DNA of 64,000 nucleotides from Pantoea sp. At-9b (GTDB lineage Bacteria > Pseudomonadota > Gammaproteobacteria > Enterobacterales > Enterobacteriaceae). The position numbers and the translations under genes are program-made. Of this stretch, positions 8,370-19,060 are shown one piece after another; position 1 is the stretch's first letter; each line of letters opens with the position of its first letter. The notes below the pieces were generated by a model, which ran no database searches, was not told the DNA's origin, and worked only from the letters and a program-made list of their open reading frames with translations. The stretch lies in assembly GCF_000175935.2 (NCBI RefSeq), contig NC_014837.1, forward strand, positions 1,674,001-1,738,000, given 5' to 3'.

Positions 8370-9569
8370 ATGTATCAACCAGTCGCGTTATTCATTGGCC
8401 TGCGCTACATGCGTGGACGTGCCTCAGACCGCTTTGGTCGCTTTGTCTCCTGGCTCTCAACCATTGGCATCACGCTGGGCGTACTGGCGCTGGTTACCGT
8501 ATTGTCGGTGATGAACGGTTTTGAGCGCGAGCTGGAGGGCAACATCCTTGGCCTGATGCCGCAGGCGCTGGTGACCAGTGACAAAGGCAGCATCAATCCG
8601 CAACAGCTCACGCCGCAAAGCCTTAATTTACAAGGCGTCACGCGTATCGCACCACTGACCACCGCCGATGTGGTGCTGCAGAGCGCCCACAATGTGTCGG
8701 TTGGGGTGATGCTCGGCATCAATCCAGATGAAAAAGATCCCTTAACCCCGTATCTGGTCAATACGCAGCAAAGCGTGCTGCAAGCCGGGCAATACAACGT
8801 GATCCTCGGTGAGCAACTGGCCGGGCAGCTCGGGGTCAAACGCGGTGATCAGCTGCGTCTGATGGTGCCATCGGTCAGCCAGTTTACGCCGGTAGGCCGC
8901 GTGCCGAGCCAGCGTATCTTTACCGTGGCAGGCACCTATGCCGCTAACAGCGAGGTGGATGGCTACCAAATCCTGGTCAATCAGCAGGATGCTTCGCGCG
9001 TGATGCGCTACCCACTCGGCAACATCACCGGCTGGCGTCTGTGGCTGGACAAACCGCTCAACGTCGATGCGCTCAGCCAGCAGAAACTGGCGGATGGCCT
9101 GGTCTGGAAAGACTGGCGTGAGCGTAAAGGCGACCTGTTCCAGGCGGTGCGGATGGAGAAAAATATGATGGGGCTGCTGCTCAGCCTGATCATCGCCGTC
9201 GCCGCGTTTAACATCATTACCTCGCTCGGCTTACTGATCATGGAAAAGCAGGGCGAAGTGGCGATTCTGCAAACCCAGGGTTTAACCCGACGTCAGATTG
9301 TGGCGGTGTTTATGGTGCAGGGTGCCAGCGCAGGCATTATTGGTGCGTTGCTTGGCACATTGCTGGGCGTACTGCTCGCCAGCCAACTGAACCATTTGCT
9401 GCCGGTGATTGGCCTGTTCCTTGATGGTGCCGCATTGCCGGTGGACATCAATGTCTGGCAGGTGATCACCATCGCGCTGGTGTCGATGGCCGTGGCGCTG
9501 CTTTCTACTTTTTATCCGTCATGGCGCGCTGCCGCCGTGCAACCCGCTGAGGCCTTACGTTATGAGTAA
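8370..9569 (+). CDS. lolC: Lipoprotein-releasing ABC permease LolC
   Basis: A 399-residue inner-membrane protein, the same length as E. coli LolC. With LolD and LolE it extracts outer-membrane lipoproteins from the inner membrane and passes them to LolA. One membrane segment near residues 25-48 ([19 protein letters not shown]) precedes a large periplasmic domain that binds LolA, and three membrane segments lie in the C-terminal third. It is the first gene of lolCDE and overlaps lolD by 8 nt. Confidence 0.97.
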   Translation: MYQPVALFIGLRYMRGRASDRFGRFVSWLSTIGITLGVLALVTVLSVMNGFERELEGNILGLMPQALVTSDKGSINPQQLTPQSLNLQGVTRIAPLTTADVVLQSAHNVSVGVMLGINPDEKDPLTPYLVNTQQSVLQAGQYNVILGEQLAGQLGVKRGDQLRLMVPSVSQFTPVGRVPSQRIFTVAGTYAANSEVDGYQILVNQQDASRVMRYPLGNITGWRLWLDKPLNVDALSQQKLADGLVWKDWRERKGDLFQAVRMEKNMMGLLLSLIIAVAAFNIITSLGLLIMEKQGEVAILQTQGLTRRQIVAVFMVQGASAGIIGALLGTLLGVLLASQLNHLLPVIGLFLDGAALPVDINVWQVITIALVSMAVALLSTFYPSWRAAAVQPAEALRYE

Positions 9570-10263
9570 CACCCCTTTGTTGCAGTGTCGTGACCTGTGT
9601 AAACGCTATCAGGAAGGCAGCGTGCAGACCGATGTGCTGCGCAACGTGGCTTTCAGCCTGCAACCCGGTGAGCTGACGGCGATTGTCGGCAGTTCCGGCT
9701 CCGGTAAAAGCACCTTGCTGCATCTGCTGGGCGGGCTGGATGCGCCGACCTCGGGTGATGTGATTTTTGACGGCAAATCGCTCAATGCGATGTCTTCTTC
9801 GGCGAAAGCGGAGCTGCGCAACCGCGAATTGGGCTTTATCTATCAGTTCCACCATCTGCTGCCGGACTTCACCGCGCTGGAAAACGTGGCGATGCCGCTG
9901 CTGATTGGCAAAGCCGCCAAAGGCGAAGCCGAAGCGCGTGCCCGCGAAATGCTGGCGGCGGTGGGGCTGGAAAAACGTGCTGCGCACCGTCCTTCTGAAT
10001 TGTCCGGTGGTGAACGGCAGCGTGTGGCGATTGCCCGTGCGCTGGTCAATCGTCCGCGTCTGGTGATGGCGGATGAGCCCACCGGTAACCTCGACGCCCG
10101 CAATGCGGATGCGATCTTTGAACTGCTGGGTGAACTCAATACCCGCCAGGGCACGGCCTTTCTGGTGGTGACACACGATTTACAGCTGGCGAAACGTCTC
10201 AGCCGTCAGATGGAGATGCGCGACGGCCAGTTGAGCGAACATTTAACGCTGGGAGCGCTGTAA
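9562..10263 (+). CDS. lolD: Lipoprotein-releasing ABC ATPase LolD
   Basis: A 233-residue ATPase driving LolCE. Walker A GSSGSGKS is at 43-50, the signature is LSGGERQR and Walker B is RLVMADEP; the LolD/MacB-family stretch [15 protein letters not shown] is present. It overlaps lolC by 8 nt and lolE by 1 nt, so the three are translationally coupled. Confidence 0.97.
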   Translation: MSNTPLLQCRDLCKRYQEGSVQTDVLRNVAFSLQPGELTAIVGSSGSGKSTLLHLLGGLDAPTSGDVIFDGKSLNAMSSSAKAELRNRELGFIYQFHHLLPDFTALENVAMPLLIGKAAKGEAEARAREMLAAVGLEKRAAHRPSELSGGERQRVAIARALVNRPRLVMADEPTGNLDARNADAIFELLGELNTRQGTAFLVVTHDLQLAKRLSRQMEMRDGQLSEHLTLGAL

Positions 10264-11507
10264 TGACGCCTTCGTTATCCCTGCTGCTGGGGCTGCGCTT
10301 CAGCCGTGGCCGTCGGCGTGGCGGCATGGTGTCGCTGATCTCGATTATCTCAACCGTCGGCATCGCCCTCGGCGTGGCGGTGTTGATTATCGGCCTGAGC
10401 GCGATGAATGGCTTCGAGCGGGAATTGAACAACCGTATTCTGGCGGTGGTGCCACACGGTGAAATCGAGCCGGTTAATCAGCCGTTCCGTAACTGGCAAC
10501 CGATGATTGCACCGATTGAACAGGTGCCGGGCATTGCCGCAGCCGCACCCTACGTCAACTTTACCGGGCTGATTGAAAGTGGCGCGAAGCTACAGGCGTT
10601 GCAGGTTAAAGGTGTGGACCCGCAACAGGAGCCGCGTCTGAGCGCGCTGCCGCGTTTTGTTGCCGGTGACGCCTGGTCGCAATTTGCGGCGGGAAAACAA
10701 CAGATTATCCTCGGTGGCGGTATCGCGACGTCGCTGAACGTCAAACAGGGCGATTGGATCACTATCATGATCCCCAATAACGACGGCGAAAATAAGCTGC
10801 TTCAGCCGAAACGTATCCGTTTGCAGGTGAGCGGGATTCTGCAACTGAGCGGCATGCTGGATCACAGCCTGGCGTTGGTGCCGCTGGCGGATGCGCAAAG
10901 CTATCTGGATATGGGTGACAGCGTCAGCGGTATCGCGCTGAAAATGAGCGACCCGTTTAAAGCGCAAAAGCTGGTGCGTGACGCCGGTGAAGTGACGCAT
11001 TCTTATGTCTACATTCGCAGCTGGATTGGCACTTACGGTTACATGTACCGTGATATTCAGATGATCCGCGCCATTATGTATCTGGCGATGGTGCTGGTGA
11101 TTGGCGTGGCCTGCTTCAACATCGTCTCGACGCTGGTGATGGCGGTGAAGGATAAGAGTGGGGATATTGCGGTGCTGCGTACTCTCGGCGCGAAAGATGG
11201 TTTGATTCGCGCCATCTTTATCTGGTACGGCTTGTTGGCCGGGCTGCTCGGCAGTGTCAGCGGGGTGGTGGTTGGCGTGCTGGTGGCGCTGAACCTGACG
11301 CCAATTATGCGCGGCCTGGAACATCTGACCGGACATCAGTTGTTGGCCGGGGACATCTATTTTATCGATTTTCTGCCGTCGGAACTGCACTGGCTGGATG
11401 TGATTTCCGTGCTGGCCACGGCTATAATTTTGAGCCTGCTCGCCAGTTGGTATCCGGCACGCCGCGCCAGCCGCATCGACCCGGCCCGCGTGCTGAGCGG
11501 GCAATAA
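10263..11507 (+). CDS. lolE: Lipoprotein-releasing ABC permease LolE
   Basis: A 414-residue partner of LolC, which binds the lipoprotein substrate. The topology mirrors LolC: an N-terminal segment ([19 protein letters not shown]), a periplasmic domain, then three C-terminal segments ending in [19 protein letters not shown]. The length matches E. coli LolE. The ATG overlaps the lolD stop. In E. coli nagK follows; here cobB follows after 52 bp. Confidence 0.97.
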   Translation: MTPSLSLLLGLRFSRGRRRGGMVSLISIISTVGIALGVAVLIIGLSAMNGFERELNNRILAVVPHGEIEPVNQPFRNWQPMIAPIEQVPGIAAAAPYVNFTGLIESGAKLQALQVKGVDPQQEPRLSALPRFVAGDAWSQFAAGKQQIILGGGIATSLNVKQGDWITIMIPNNDGENKLLQPKRIRLQVSGILQLSGMLDHSLALVPLADAQSYLDMGDSVSGIALKMSDPFKAQKLVRDAGEVTHSYVYIRSWIGTYGYMYRDIQMIRAIMYLAMVLVIGVACFNIVSTLVMAVKDKSGDIAVLRTLGAKDGLIRAIFIWYGLLAGLLGSVSGVVVGVLVALNLTPIMRGLEHLTGHQLLAGDIYFIDFLPSELHWLDVISVLATAIILSLLASWYPARRASRIDPARVLSGQ

Positions 11508-11559
11508 CCGCAAACAGGCGCAGCGGCGGTAGCGCGGCTGCGCAGATAAAGGAGCCTTT

Positions 11560-12393
11560 ATGCGCACACTCCGTCGCCGCTTGCGACTCGCCCGCTATAA
11601 AAAAACGCGGCGTAAAGTGCACCAGCGCTTTCGTCAGCGTATTTTTGAACGCGATCGTAAAGCGGAACTGGCCGCGCATCCGTTACCCCATGTAGTGGTG
11701 TTAACCGGGGCGGGGATCTCCGCAGAATCGGGTATTCGCACCTTTCGTGCGGCGGATGGTTTGTGGGAAGAACATCGGGTGGAGGACGTGGCTACGCCGG
11801 AAGGCTTTCAGCGCGACCCGGCGCTGGTGCAGGCGTTTTATAATGCGCGTCGGCGTCAGCTGCAACAACCCGACATCCAGCCCAATGCGGCGCATCTGGC
11901 GCTGGCTGAACTGGAACAGGTGCTGGGCGATAACTTCCTGCTGGTGACGCAGAATATCGATGATTTGCACGAACGCGCCGGGAGTCAGCGCGTGCTGCAT
12001 ATGCATGGTGAGTTGCTGAAGGTGCGTTGTGTCAGTAGCGGGCAGGTGATTGACTGGACCGACGACCTTACGCCGGACGATCGCTGCACCTGCTGTCAGT
12101 TCCCCTCAGCACTGCGTCCGCATGTGGTGTGGTTTGGCGAAATGCCGCTGGGGATGGAAGAGATTTATCAGGCACTGGCTGACGCTGACGTGTTTATCGC
12201 GATTGGCACCTCGGGTCATGTCTACCCGGCCGCCGGTTTTGTCCATGAGGCGAAATTGCAGGGCGCGCATACGGTGGAACTGAATCTTGAACCCAGCCAG
12301 GTCGGCAACGAATTTGCTGAAGGTCAATATGGCCTGGCAAGCGTTGAGGTGCCCGCGTTTGTCCACACCTTGCTGCGCGGGCTATATAAATAA
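11560..12393 (+). CDS. cobB: NAD-dependent protein deacylase CobB (sirtuin)
   Basis: A 277-residue sirtuin that removes acetyl and succinyl groups from lysines, consuming NAD. An Arg/Lys-rich N-terminal extension (1-33) matches the long isoform of E. coli CobB. The NAD site [14 protein letters not shown] is at 50-63, TQNID at 130-134 and the catalytic His149 is in HMHG. The zinc region holds Cys157, 176, 178 and 179. The succinyl-binding Tyr and Arg appear kept in FYNARRRQ. The GGAG ribosome site lies 6 nt before the ATG. Confidence 0.97.
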   Translation: MRTLRRRLRLARYKKTRRKVHQRFRQRIFERDRKAELAAHPLPHVVVLTGAGISAESGIRTFRAADGLWEEHRVEDVATPEGFQRDPALVQAFYNARRRQLQQPDIQPNAAHLALAELEQVLGDNFLLVTQNIDDLHERAGSQRVLHMHGELLKVRCVSSGQVIDWTDDLTPDDRCTCCQFPSALRPHVVWFGEMPLGMEEIYQALADADVFIAIGTSGHVYPAAGFVHEAKLQGAHTVELNLEPSQVGNEFAEGQYGLASVEVPAFVHTLLRGLYK

Positions 12394-12403
12394 ACAACAA
12401 TTT

Positions 12404-12464
12404 GCGCGATAAATCGCGCCGCTACCAATGCGTGCAGGTTCCGTAGCGGCGCGATTTATCGCGC
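12404..12464. repeat. REP-like palindrome pair between cobB and potD
   Basis: GCGCGATAAATCGCGCCGC (12404 on) and its inverse GCGGCGCGATTTATCGCGC (ending 12464) face each other across a short spacer, each flanked by GTAG/CTAC. It lies between two convergent genes, so it may also act as a two-way terminator or 3'-end protector. Confidence 0.85.
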
Positions 12465-12476
12465 GTGTTGGCTGCT

Positions 12477-13520
12477 TTACCGTCCCGCTTTTAATTTCTG
12501 GAACAACGTCTCGTATTGCACGCTGGCATCGCCGACATCGTTCTGCCACTCGCCGTGGTTAATCACGTCTGCGGCAGGGTACAACGACGGGTCTTCCGCC
12601 ACTGCTTTTGGCAATAATTTCTTCGCTGCCAGATTGGGCGTCGGATAACCGATAGTTTCTGCCACTTTTGCCGCCACTTCCGGGCGTAGCAGGAAGTTAA
12701 TCAGCTTCAGCGCCCCTTGCTTGTTTTTAGCATTGGCCGGGATCGCCAGGTTATCCATCCAAAAAATACCGCCTTCTTTCGGCCAGATCACCTGCAACGG
12801 TGTCCCGGCCTGACGCGCAACATAGGCGGAACCATTCCAGATCATGCCGAGATTAACTTCCCCTTCCATGTAAGGATTGCCCGGATTATCGGAGTTGAAG
12901 GCCAGCACATTCGGCATCAGCTTTTTCAGTTCTTCATAAGCCGCCTCGATCTGTTTCGGGTCACGGGTGTTGCCCGAATAACCCAGTTTAAGCAGGGCCA
13001 TCTGGAACACTTCACGCGCATCATCGGTCAGCAGCAGGCTCTGCTTATATTCCGGCTTCCACAAATCGGCCCAGGCGGTGACGCTGTTCGGATCGATGGC
13101 ATCGCTGTTAACACCAATGGCGGTCGCGCCCCAGATATAGGGGATCGAGTAATCATTATTGGGATCAAAGGGTTTGTTCAGCAGGTTTGGATCGAGGTTG
13201 TGAAAGTTGCTGAGTTGGGATTTATCAATCTTCTGCAACATCCCTTCATTGCGCATTTTGGCGATAAAGTAGGTCGAGGGCACCACCAGATCGTATGCGC
13301 CATCCTTCCAGGTTTTCAGCTTGGCATACATGCTCTCGTTGGACTCGTAGGTGGAGTAGATCACCTTGATGCCGGTCTCTTTGGTGAACTGCTCCAGCAG
13401 CCCCGGCGGCACATATTCGGTCCAGTTGTAGAAATAGAGCGTGTTGCTGTCGTCAGCCTGTGCGCTCTGCATGCCCAGTGCCAGCGCCCCAGCCGCCAGC
13501 CAGTGAGACCATTTGTTCAT
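12477..13520 (-). CDS. potD: Spermidine/putrescine-binding protein PotD
   Basis: A 347-residue periplasmic binding protein. A signal peptide ends at AQA-D (about residue 22), and the mature part starts DDSNTLYFYNWTEYVPPG, typical of PotD/PotF. Acidic and aromatic ligand residues are spread through motifs such as STYESNESMYAK and MIWNGSAYVA. It is the last gene of potABCD, 10 bp after potC. Confidence 0.96.
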   Translation of the reverse strand: MNKWSHWLAAGALALGMQSAQADDSNTLYFYNWTEYVPPGLLEQFTKETGIKVIYSTYESNESMYAKLKTWKDGAYDLVVPSTYFIAKMRNEGMLQKIDKSQLSNFHNLDPNLLNKPFDPNNDYSIPYIWGATAIGVNSDAIDPNSVTAWADLWKPEYKQSLLLTDDAREVFQMALLKLGYSGNTRDPKQIEAAYEELKKLMPNVLAFNSDNPGNPYMEGEVNLGMIWNGSAYVARQAGTPLQVIWPKEGGIFWMDNLAIPANAKNKQGALKLINFLLRPEVAAKVAETIGYPTPNLAAKKLLPKAVAEDPSLYPAADVINHGEWQNDVGDASVQYETLFQKLKAGR

Positions 13521-13530
13521 GGGTTGTCCT

Positions 13531-14301
13531 CTATTTAGTTTTATCGCGCAATAACAGCTGACTGGCTGCCACCAGCAGCAGTGACAGTAGCAGCAAAATC
13601 GTTGCCAGCGCGTTCACCTCGGGTGAGACGCCGACTTTTACCATCGAATAAATTTTCAGCGGTAAGATTTCAAAGGTTGGGCCAGTGACGAAGGAGGAGA
13701 CCACCACATCGTCCATCGACAAGGTAAAGCTCAGCAGCCATCCAGCCGCTACGGCAGGCAGCGCCAGCGGCAATAAAATCTTGCGCAGAATGGTGATTTC
13801 ACTGGCCCCCAGATCCTTCGCCGCTTCCAGCATGCGCACATCAAAACCTTTCAGGCGTGAGTAGACGGTGATCACCACAAACGGCAGGCAAAAGGTGATG
13901 TGGGAAAACAGCAACGACCAGAAGCCAAGCGAGATGCCAAGCAGCATAAACAGCACCAGCAGCGAGATCGCCATGACGATGTCGGGTGACATCATCACCA
14001 CGAACAGCATACCGCTGACGAAAGGCTTACCGCGAAAACGGTAACGATATAACGCCACTGCCGTCAGGGAACCGATAATCGTGGCGCAGCTGGCGGAAAG
14101 CACCCCCATCAGTAGCGAATGTTGTGCCGCCTGCAACAGGCTATCGTTATTGATCAATAGCCCGTACCACTGGGTGCTGAATCCCTGCCAGTTGATGCCG
14201 AAGCGCGACGCATTAAACGAATTGACGATCAGGATAATGATCGGAATATAAAACCAGGCGTAAATCACGGCCATAAAGCCGCCGCGTAACCCGCGGGCCA
14301 T
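13531..14301 (-). CDS. potC: Spermidine/putrescine ABC permease PotC
   Basis: A 256-residue inner-membrane permease with about six membrane segments and the BPD_transp_1 loop EAAKDLGASEITILRKILLP, which contacts the PotA ATPase. It overlaps the potB stop by one base. Confidence 0.96.
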   Translation of the reverse strand: MARGLRGGFMAVIYAWFYIPIIILIVNSFNASRFGINWQGFSTQWYGLLINNDSLLQAAQHSLLMGVLSASCATIIGSLTAVALYRYRFRGKPFVSGMLFVVMMSPDIVMAISLLVLFMLLGISLGFWSLLFSHITFCLPFVVITVYSRLKGFDVRMLEAAKDLGASEITILRKILLPLALPAVAAGWLLSFTLSMDDVVVSSFVTGPTFEILPLKIYSMVKVGVSPEVNALATILLLLSLLLVAASQLLLRDKTK

Positions 14302-15161
14302 TATTGCAGCTCCACTTTGTTATTCAGCAGGCGTGCTGCACGCCAGTAAAACAGTAACATCAGCCCCATCAGCAGCGTCATCACGATACTGGTGGCGGCA
14401 CCAAACGGCCAGTCACGAATATTAAGAAACTGGCTTTTAATTACGTTGCCAATCAACAGGTTCTTCGCGCCGCCCATCAAATCGGAGACGTAAAACAAAC
14501 CCATCGCCGGGATCAGCACCAGCAAGCATCCGGCGACAATGCCGGGCAGGGTGAGGGGCAAAATGATGCGGATAAAGCGTTGCCGCGTATTGGCACCCAG
14601 ATCGCGTGCCGCTTCCAGGCAGGATTTGTCCAGCTTTTCCAGGCTGGAATAGAGCGGCAACACCATAAACGGCAGCAGGATATAGATCAGGCCGAGGATC
14701 ACCGCCTGCGGCGTGTACATAATGCGAAAAGGCTGGTCAATCACCCCGAGCCACAACAAAAACTCGTTCAGCCAGCCACGGGTGCTGAGAAAAATTTTCA
14801 GGCCATAGATGCGGATCAGCGAGTTGGTCCAGAACGGCACAATCAGCAGAAACAGCATCAGTGGACGCAGACGGGGTGGCAGCCTGGTCAGACACCACGC
14901 GAAGGGATAGCCGAGCAGCAGGCAGCACAGGGTGGCCATCACCGCCATATTCAGTGAATGCAGCAGTACTTCGGCATATAACGGATCGAGCAAACGGCTG
15001 TAGTTGCTGAGGGTAAACACCATGCTGACGAAATGCGCATCGTCACGCGTCAGAAAGCTGGTGACGAAGATCATCAGGTTGGGTAGCAACACGAACAACG
15101 CCAGCCAGCCGACAATCATCGCCACAATGCAGTTTTGCAGGCGATTACGCATCAGTTTCAT
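14301..15161 (-). CDS. potB: Spermidine/putrescine ABC permease PotB
   Basis: A 286-residue permease with about six membrane segments and the coupling motif [20 protein letters not shown]. Its start lies inside the end of potA (17-nt overlap), and it ends on the potC start. Confidence 0.96.
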   Translation of the reverse strand: MKLMRNRLQNCIVAMIVGWLALFVLLPNLMIFVTSFLTRDDAHFVSMVFTLSNYSRLLDPLYAEVLLHSLNMAVMATLCCLLLGYPFAWCLTRLPPRLRPLMLFLLIVPFWTNSLIRIYGLKIFLSTRGWLNEFLLWLGVIDQPFRIMYTPQAVILGLIYILLPFMVLPLYSSLEKLDKSCLEAARDLGANTRQRFIRIILPLTLPGIVAGCLLVLIPAMGLFYVSDLMGGAKNLLIGNVIKSQFLNIRDWPFGAATSIVMTLLMGLMLLFYWRAARLLNNKVELQ

Positions 15162-16260
15162 ACGGCAGCACCACCTCCCAGCTTTGCACCCAACTCACCG
15201 CCATTTTTTGGTTCAGCGAATGGTCAAAATCAGGGTCGTCTTCATTAAAGAACTCGCTTACTGTCAGCAATTTACCGTTTTCCAGTTCAACGGTAGATTC
15301 CAGCGTCATGCCTTTATAGTTGCGTTCCCGCACGTAGCCGATCAAATGTTCGCTGTGGCTATCGTCAGCCATCTCTTCCACCCGCAAATCTTCCGGGCGC
15401 AGCAGAACATGCAACTTATCACCCGGTGCCACCGGGAAAGGGCAGTGGATATCACATTCCCGACCTTCCACACGTGCGCGTACACTGGGCGCGTGGTCAC
15501 TGCTCAGTACCTCGGCATCAAACACGTTGATTTCACCGATAAAGCGGGCGACAAACAGATTGGCGGGTTCTTCATAAATCTCACGCGGCGTGCCGTCCTG
15601 CTCAATGCGCCCATCGCGCATCACCACGATACGGTCCGACATGGTCAGGGCTTCTTCCTGATCATGGGTGACGAACACAAAGGTGATACCGAGCTTACGC
15701 TGCAAGGCTTTCAGTTCGTTTTGCATCTGCTTACGCAGCTTGTAATCCAGCGCCGACAGCGACTCGTCGAGCAACAAGACTTTCGGGCGATTGACCACCG
15801 CACGGGCAATCGCCACGCGCTGCTGTTGGCCGCCGGAGAGCTGATGCGGACGTCGTTCAGCAAAACTTTCCAGTTGCACCATCGCCAACGCCTCATTGAC
15901 GCGCCGGGTAATGTCCGCTGCCGGGGTTTTTTGCATCCGCAGGCCAAAGGCGACGTTTTCAAATACCGACATATGTGGAAACAGCGCATAGCTCTGAAAC
16001 ACGGTGTTGATATGGCGATGCTCGGCGGGAGTGTCGGTGATATCGTTGCCATCAAGGATGATGCGACCGTTATCGGCGTCTTCCAGTCCGGCAATCAGGC
16101 GCAGGATCGTCGTTTTGCCGCAGCCGGAAGGGCCAAGCAGGGTGATAAATTCGCCGTGGCGGATAGTCAGCTGAAAGTCGGAGATGATGGATTTTCCATC
16201 GAAAGCTTTACTGATGCCAGAAAGCGTAACCAGCGCCTGTTGTGCGCGTGTTTGCGTCAT
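15145..16260 (-). CDS. potA: Spermidine/putrescine ABC ATPase PotA
   Basis: A 371-residue ATPase for polyamine uptake. It has Walker [11 protein letters not shown]-loop [12 protein letters not shown], signature LSGGQQQR, Walker [14 protein letters not shown]-loop FVTHDQEE and a C-terminal TOBE-type regulatory domain with [13 protein letters not shown]. An in-frame GTG at 16269 would add MTK; the ATG is preferred, but neither has a strong ribosome site. It is the first gene of the operon, divergent from pepT. Confidence 0.95.
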   Translation of the reverse strand: MTQTRAQQALVTLSGISKAFDGKSIISDFQLTIRHGEFITLLGPSGCGKTTILRLIAGLEDADNGRIILDGNDITDTPAEHRHINTVFQSYALFPHMSVFENVAFGLRMQKTPAADITRRVNEALAMVQLESFAERRPHQLSGGQQQRVAIARAVVNRPKVLLLDESLSALDYKLRKQMQNELKALQRKLGITFVFVTHDQEEALTMSDRIVVMRDGRIEQDGTPREIYEEPANLFVARFIGEINVFDAEVLSSDHAPSVRARVEGRECDIHCPFPVAPGDKLHVLLRPEDLRVEEMADDSHSEHLIGYVRERNYKGMTLESTVELENGKLLTVSEFFNEDDPDFDHSLNQKMAVSWVQSWEVVLPYETDA

Positions 16261-16453
16261 TTTAGTCACTCAGTCTGAAAATGATCTGATTACAGCATAG
16301 CCGCTGGTAACGGCCAGCCGTGATGAAGGGCGGGATAATACCTGAAAAATAGGTCAATGCCATGTTTTAGCGTGGAATTACCTTGAAAAGTCTGAAAAAA
16401 ATCGGAGTATGCTGTACGGACACACGCTGGCAGGGAAATGATCTTTCTTCATT

Positions 16454-16474
16454 TGATGATTAAGCAAATCATCA
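16454..16474. promoter_or_regulatory. Inverted repeat upstream of pepT
   Basis: TGATGATT-AAGCA-AATCATCA is a perfect 8-bp dyad in the potA-pepT gap, about 95 bp before the pepT start. It shares TTGAT/ATCA halves with FNR-type sites but the spacing is not canonical. Anaerobic FNR control of pepT is known in Salmonella. A -10-like TATGATAAT lies nearer the gene (from 16531). Confidence 0.35.
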
Positions 16475-16566
16475 GGACAGGACTAACCTGATGGATAATG
16501 ATTTGACGCAACATCGCGTGACCAGCGACCTATGATAATAATGCAGCTTCTTTAGAGGGATGACAG

Positions 16567-17793
16567 ATGGATCAATTACTTGAGCGCTTTCTCAGTTATG
16601 TGGCGGTTGAAACCCAATCAAAACCGCAGGCAAGACAGGTGCCGAGCAGCGAAGGGCAGTGGACGCTGGCACGTCAGTTACAGGAAGAACTGCTGGCTCT
16701 GGGGTTTGTCGATGTGACCCTCAGTGACCACTGCTGTGTCATGGGCACCTTACCGGCGAATGTTGACTGGCCGACCCCGGTGATTGGCTTTATCTCGCAT
16801 ATGGATACCTCGCCGGATTTCACCGCGAAAAATGTGAATCCGCAGATTATTGAAAATTATCGCGGCGGTGATATTGCCCTCGGCAACGGCGACGAAATTC
16901 TTTCGCCGGTGATGTTCCCGATATTGCATAAATTGATTGGTCATACGCTGGTGACCACCGATGGGAAAACCCTGCTGGGTGCTGATGATAAAGCCGGGGT
17001 GGCGGAAATCATGACGGCCATGGCGCGCCTCGCCAAAGGGGATATCCCGCACGGCGCGATTCGCGTCGCCTTTACGCCGGATGAAGAAATTGGTCGTGGC
17101 ACCTCGTTCTTTGATATTGAGAATTTTGCCGCGGACTGGGCTTACACGGTCGATGGTAGTGATCTGGGTGAATTTGAGTTCGAGAACTTCAATGCGGCGT
17201 CGGCGCTCGTTAAAATCGTCGGTAACAACGTACATCCCGGCACGGCGAAAGGCGTGATGGTGAATGCGCTGGAGCTGGCAATGCGTTTCCACGCCGAAGT
17301 GCCGGCGCAGGAGAAACCGCAATTTACCGAAGGCTACGAAGGCTTCTATCATTTGCACAACATCAAAGGCACGGTGGAACATGCCGAGATGCAGTACATC
17401 ATTCGCGACTTTGATGCTGACAACTACGCCAAACGTAAGCAATTGCTGGAAGAGATTGGCCGTCGGGTGAGCAAGGGGCTTCACGGCGAGTGCTCAGTAA
17501 AAGTTGAGATCAGCGACAGCTACCGTAACATGCGCGAAAAAGTGGAACCGCACCCGCATATTATCGAGCTGGCGTTGCAGGCGATGCGTGACTGCGGTAT
17601 CGAACCCAACGTGAAGCCGATTCGTGGCGGCACGGACGGTTCGGCGCTGTCGTGGAAAGGTTTGCCGTGCCCGAATCTGTTTACCGGTGGCTACAACTAC
17701 CACGGCAAACATGAATTCGCGTCACTGAACGTGATGGCGCAGGCGGTGGATGTGATTGTGCGCCTTGCAGCGCTGGTGGCGGAGAAAAAATAA
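16567..17793 (+). CDS. pepT: Peptidase T (tripeptidase)
   Basis: A 408-residue cytoplasmic M20B zinc peptidase that removes the N-terminal residue from tripeptides. Metal and catalytic motifs are in place: [29 protein letters not shown] with the catalytic and metal Glu pair, [11 protein letters not shown], and YHGKHEF near the end. [10 protein letters not shown] lies in the lid domain. AGAGGGATGACAG precedes the ATG and serves as ribosome site. It is divergent from potABCD. Confidence 0.97.
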   Translation: MDQLLERFLSYVAVETQSKPQARQVPSSEGQWTLARQLQEELLALGFVDVTLSDHCCVMGTLPANVDWPTPVIGFISHMDTSPDFTAKNVNPQIIENYRGGDIALGNGDEILSPVMFPILHKLIGHTLVTTDGKTLLGADDKAGVAEIMTAMARLAKGDIPHGAIRVAFTPDEEIGRGTSFFDIENFAADWAYTVDGSDLGEFEFENFNAASALVKIVGNNVHPGTAKGVMVNALELAMRFHAEVPAQEKPQFTEGYEGFYHLHNIKGTVEHAEMQYIIRDFDADNYAKRKQLLEEIGRRVSKGLHGECSVKVEISDSYRNMREKVEPHPHIIELALQAMRDCGIEPNVKPIRGGTDGSALSWKGLPCPNLFTGGYNYHGKHEFASLNVMAQAVDVIVRLAALVAEKK

Positions 17794-17798
17794 CGTCC

Positions 17799-17865
17799 GT
17801 AGCGGCGCGATTTATCGCGCTTTCTGACTTCAATGTCAAAGGCGCGCGATGAATCGCGCCGCTAC
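17799..17865. repeat. REP-like palindrome pair between pepT and roxA
   Basis: GCGGCGCGATTTATCGCGC and, after about 23 nt, GCGCGATGAATCGCGCCGC, with outer GTAG/CTAC. The second copy differs by one base in the centre. It lies between convergent genes. Confidence 0.85.
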
Positions 17866-17881
17866 GGTTCAGTGCATACGG

Positions 17882-19003
17882 TTAATCCGCAAAGAACCAG
17901 TAACCACTGTTGACCAGTGCGGCTAACTGGGCCAGCAGTGACGGGTCATCCAGTGCGTCGCCGAAATCTTCCAGCGTCAGCACCTGGCGATTCGCCAGTG
18001 TCGCCAGCACTTCCGGGTGGCTGCAAGCCACGCGTTCACCATTAACAAACACCGCATCACCCAACGTCAATACACGCAGGCCGCCGAGACGCGTCAGGGT
18101 GTCTCCCTGTTGCAGGGCGTCATAGATTTCATCCGGCTGATAAGGCGGTTCAGGGGGAGCGATATCCAGTTCATGACGTGACTGGGAAATAAATTCGCCA
18201 AACCACTGATTAAATTGCTCCGGCTGATTAATGACATCCAGCATCGCGGCGCGGATCCCCTCGACTTCTGACGGCAGGATTTGCGACGGGCAATCACGTG
18301 TCGGCACGTCAGGATCGCTATAGCGATAGCTGCCCAGCTCATGCGCCAGCACATAGTCGGCGAACCCGCTGATCAGTTCCCGGCCACTTGGCGCGCGGAA
18401 ACCGACCGAGTAGTTGAGGGCGTTTTCCAGCGAATAGCCTTCGTGCGGGAATCCTGGCGGGATATAGAGAATATCGCCCGGCTCCATCTCTTCATCGATG
18501 ATGGCGTCAAAGGGTTCCACCTGGAGCAGGTCCGGATGCGGGCAGTGCTGTTTCATCGGCACTTTCTCACCCACGCGCCAGCGACGGCGACCGGTGCCCT
18601 GAATAATAAACACATCATACTGGTCGAAATGCGGACCAACACCACCGCCCGGCACGGCAAAGGAGATCATCAGATCGTCAATGCGCCAGTCGGGTAAGAA
18701 GCGGAACGGGCGCATCAGCGCAGCAGAAGGCTCATGCCAGTGGTTCACCGCCTGCACCAGCAGCGACCAGTTGTTTTCACCGAGATGATCGTAGCTTTCA
18801 AACGGGCCGTGGCTAACCTGCCATTTGCCGTTGTTGTGGCTTACCAGGCGGCTATCCACCTCGTTTTCCATTGCCAGTCCGGCCAGCTCATCAGGAGAAA
18901 TGGGGTCAATAAAGTTTTTAAAACCACGTTTAAGCACCACCGGGCGTTTTTGCCAGTAGCGCTGAATAAAATCGGGCCAGTTAAGATCGAGCTGATAATC
19001 CAT
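17882..19003 (-). CDS. roxA: Ribosomal protein uL16 arginine 3-hydroxylase RoxA
   Basis: A 373-residue JmjC-type 2-oxoglutarate/Fe(II) oxygenase (YcfD), which in E. coli hydroxylates an arginine of ribosomal protein uL16. The iron triad is visible: His125 and Asp127 in GPHFDQYD and His187 in PPGFPHEGY, the same numbering as E. coli. The C-terminal half is a dimerisation and winged-helix region. It lies downstream of phoQ on the same strand, with a gap of under 60 bp. Confidence 0.96.
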   Translation of the reverse strand: MDYQLDLNWPDFIQRYWQKRPVVLKRGFKNFIDPISPDELAGLAMENEVDSRLVSHNNGKWQVSHGPFESYDHLGENNWSLLVQAVNHWHEPSAALMRPFRFLPDWRIDDLMISFAVPGGGVGPHFDQYDVFIIQGTGRRRWRVGEKVPMKQHCPHPDLLQVEPFDAIIDEEMEPGDILYIPPGFPHEGYSLENALNYSVGFRAPSGRELISGFADYVLAHELGSYRYSDPDVPTRDCPSQILPSEVEGIRAAMLDVINQPEQFNQWFGEFISQSRHELDIAPPEPPYQPDEIYDALQQGDTLTRLGGLRVLTLGDAVFVNGERVACSHPEVLATLANRQVLTLEDFGDALDDPSLLAQLAALVNSGYWFFAD

Positions 19004-19060
19004 AGAAGGGTTCCGGTTAGGGCCATGAATGCCTGCAAGTATAACAGCCCGCGTGCCGTT

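Noticed and set aside
10590..11567. 325-codon frame antisense to lolE
   Set aside because: Long His/Gln-rich shadow frame typical of GC-rich coding sequence.
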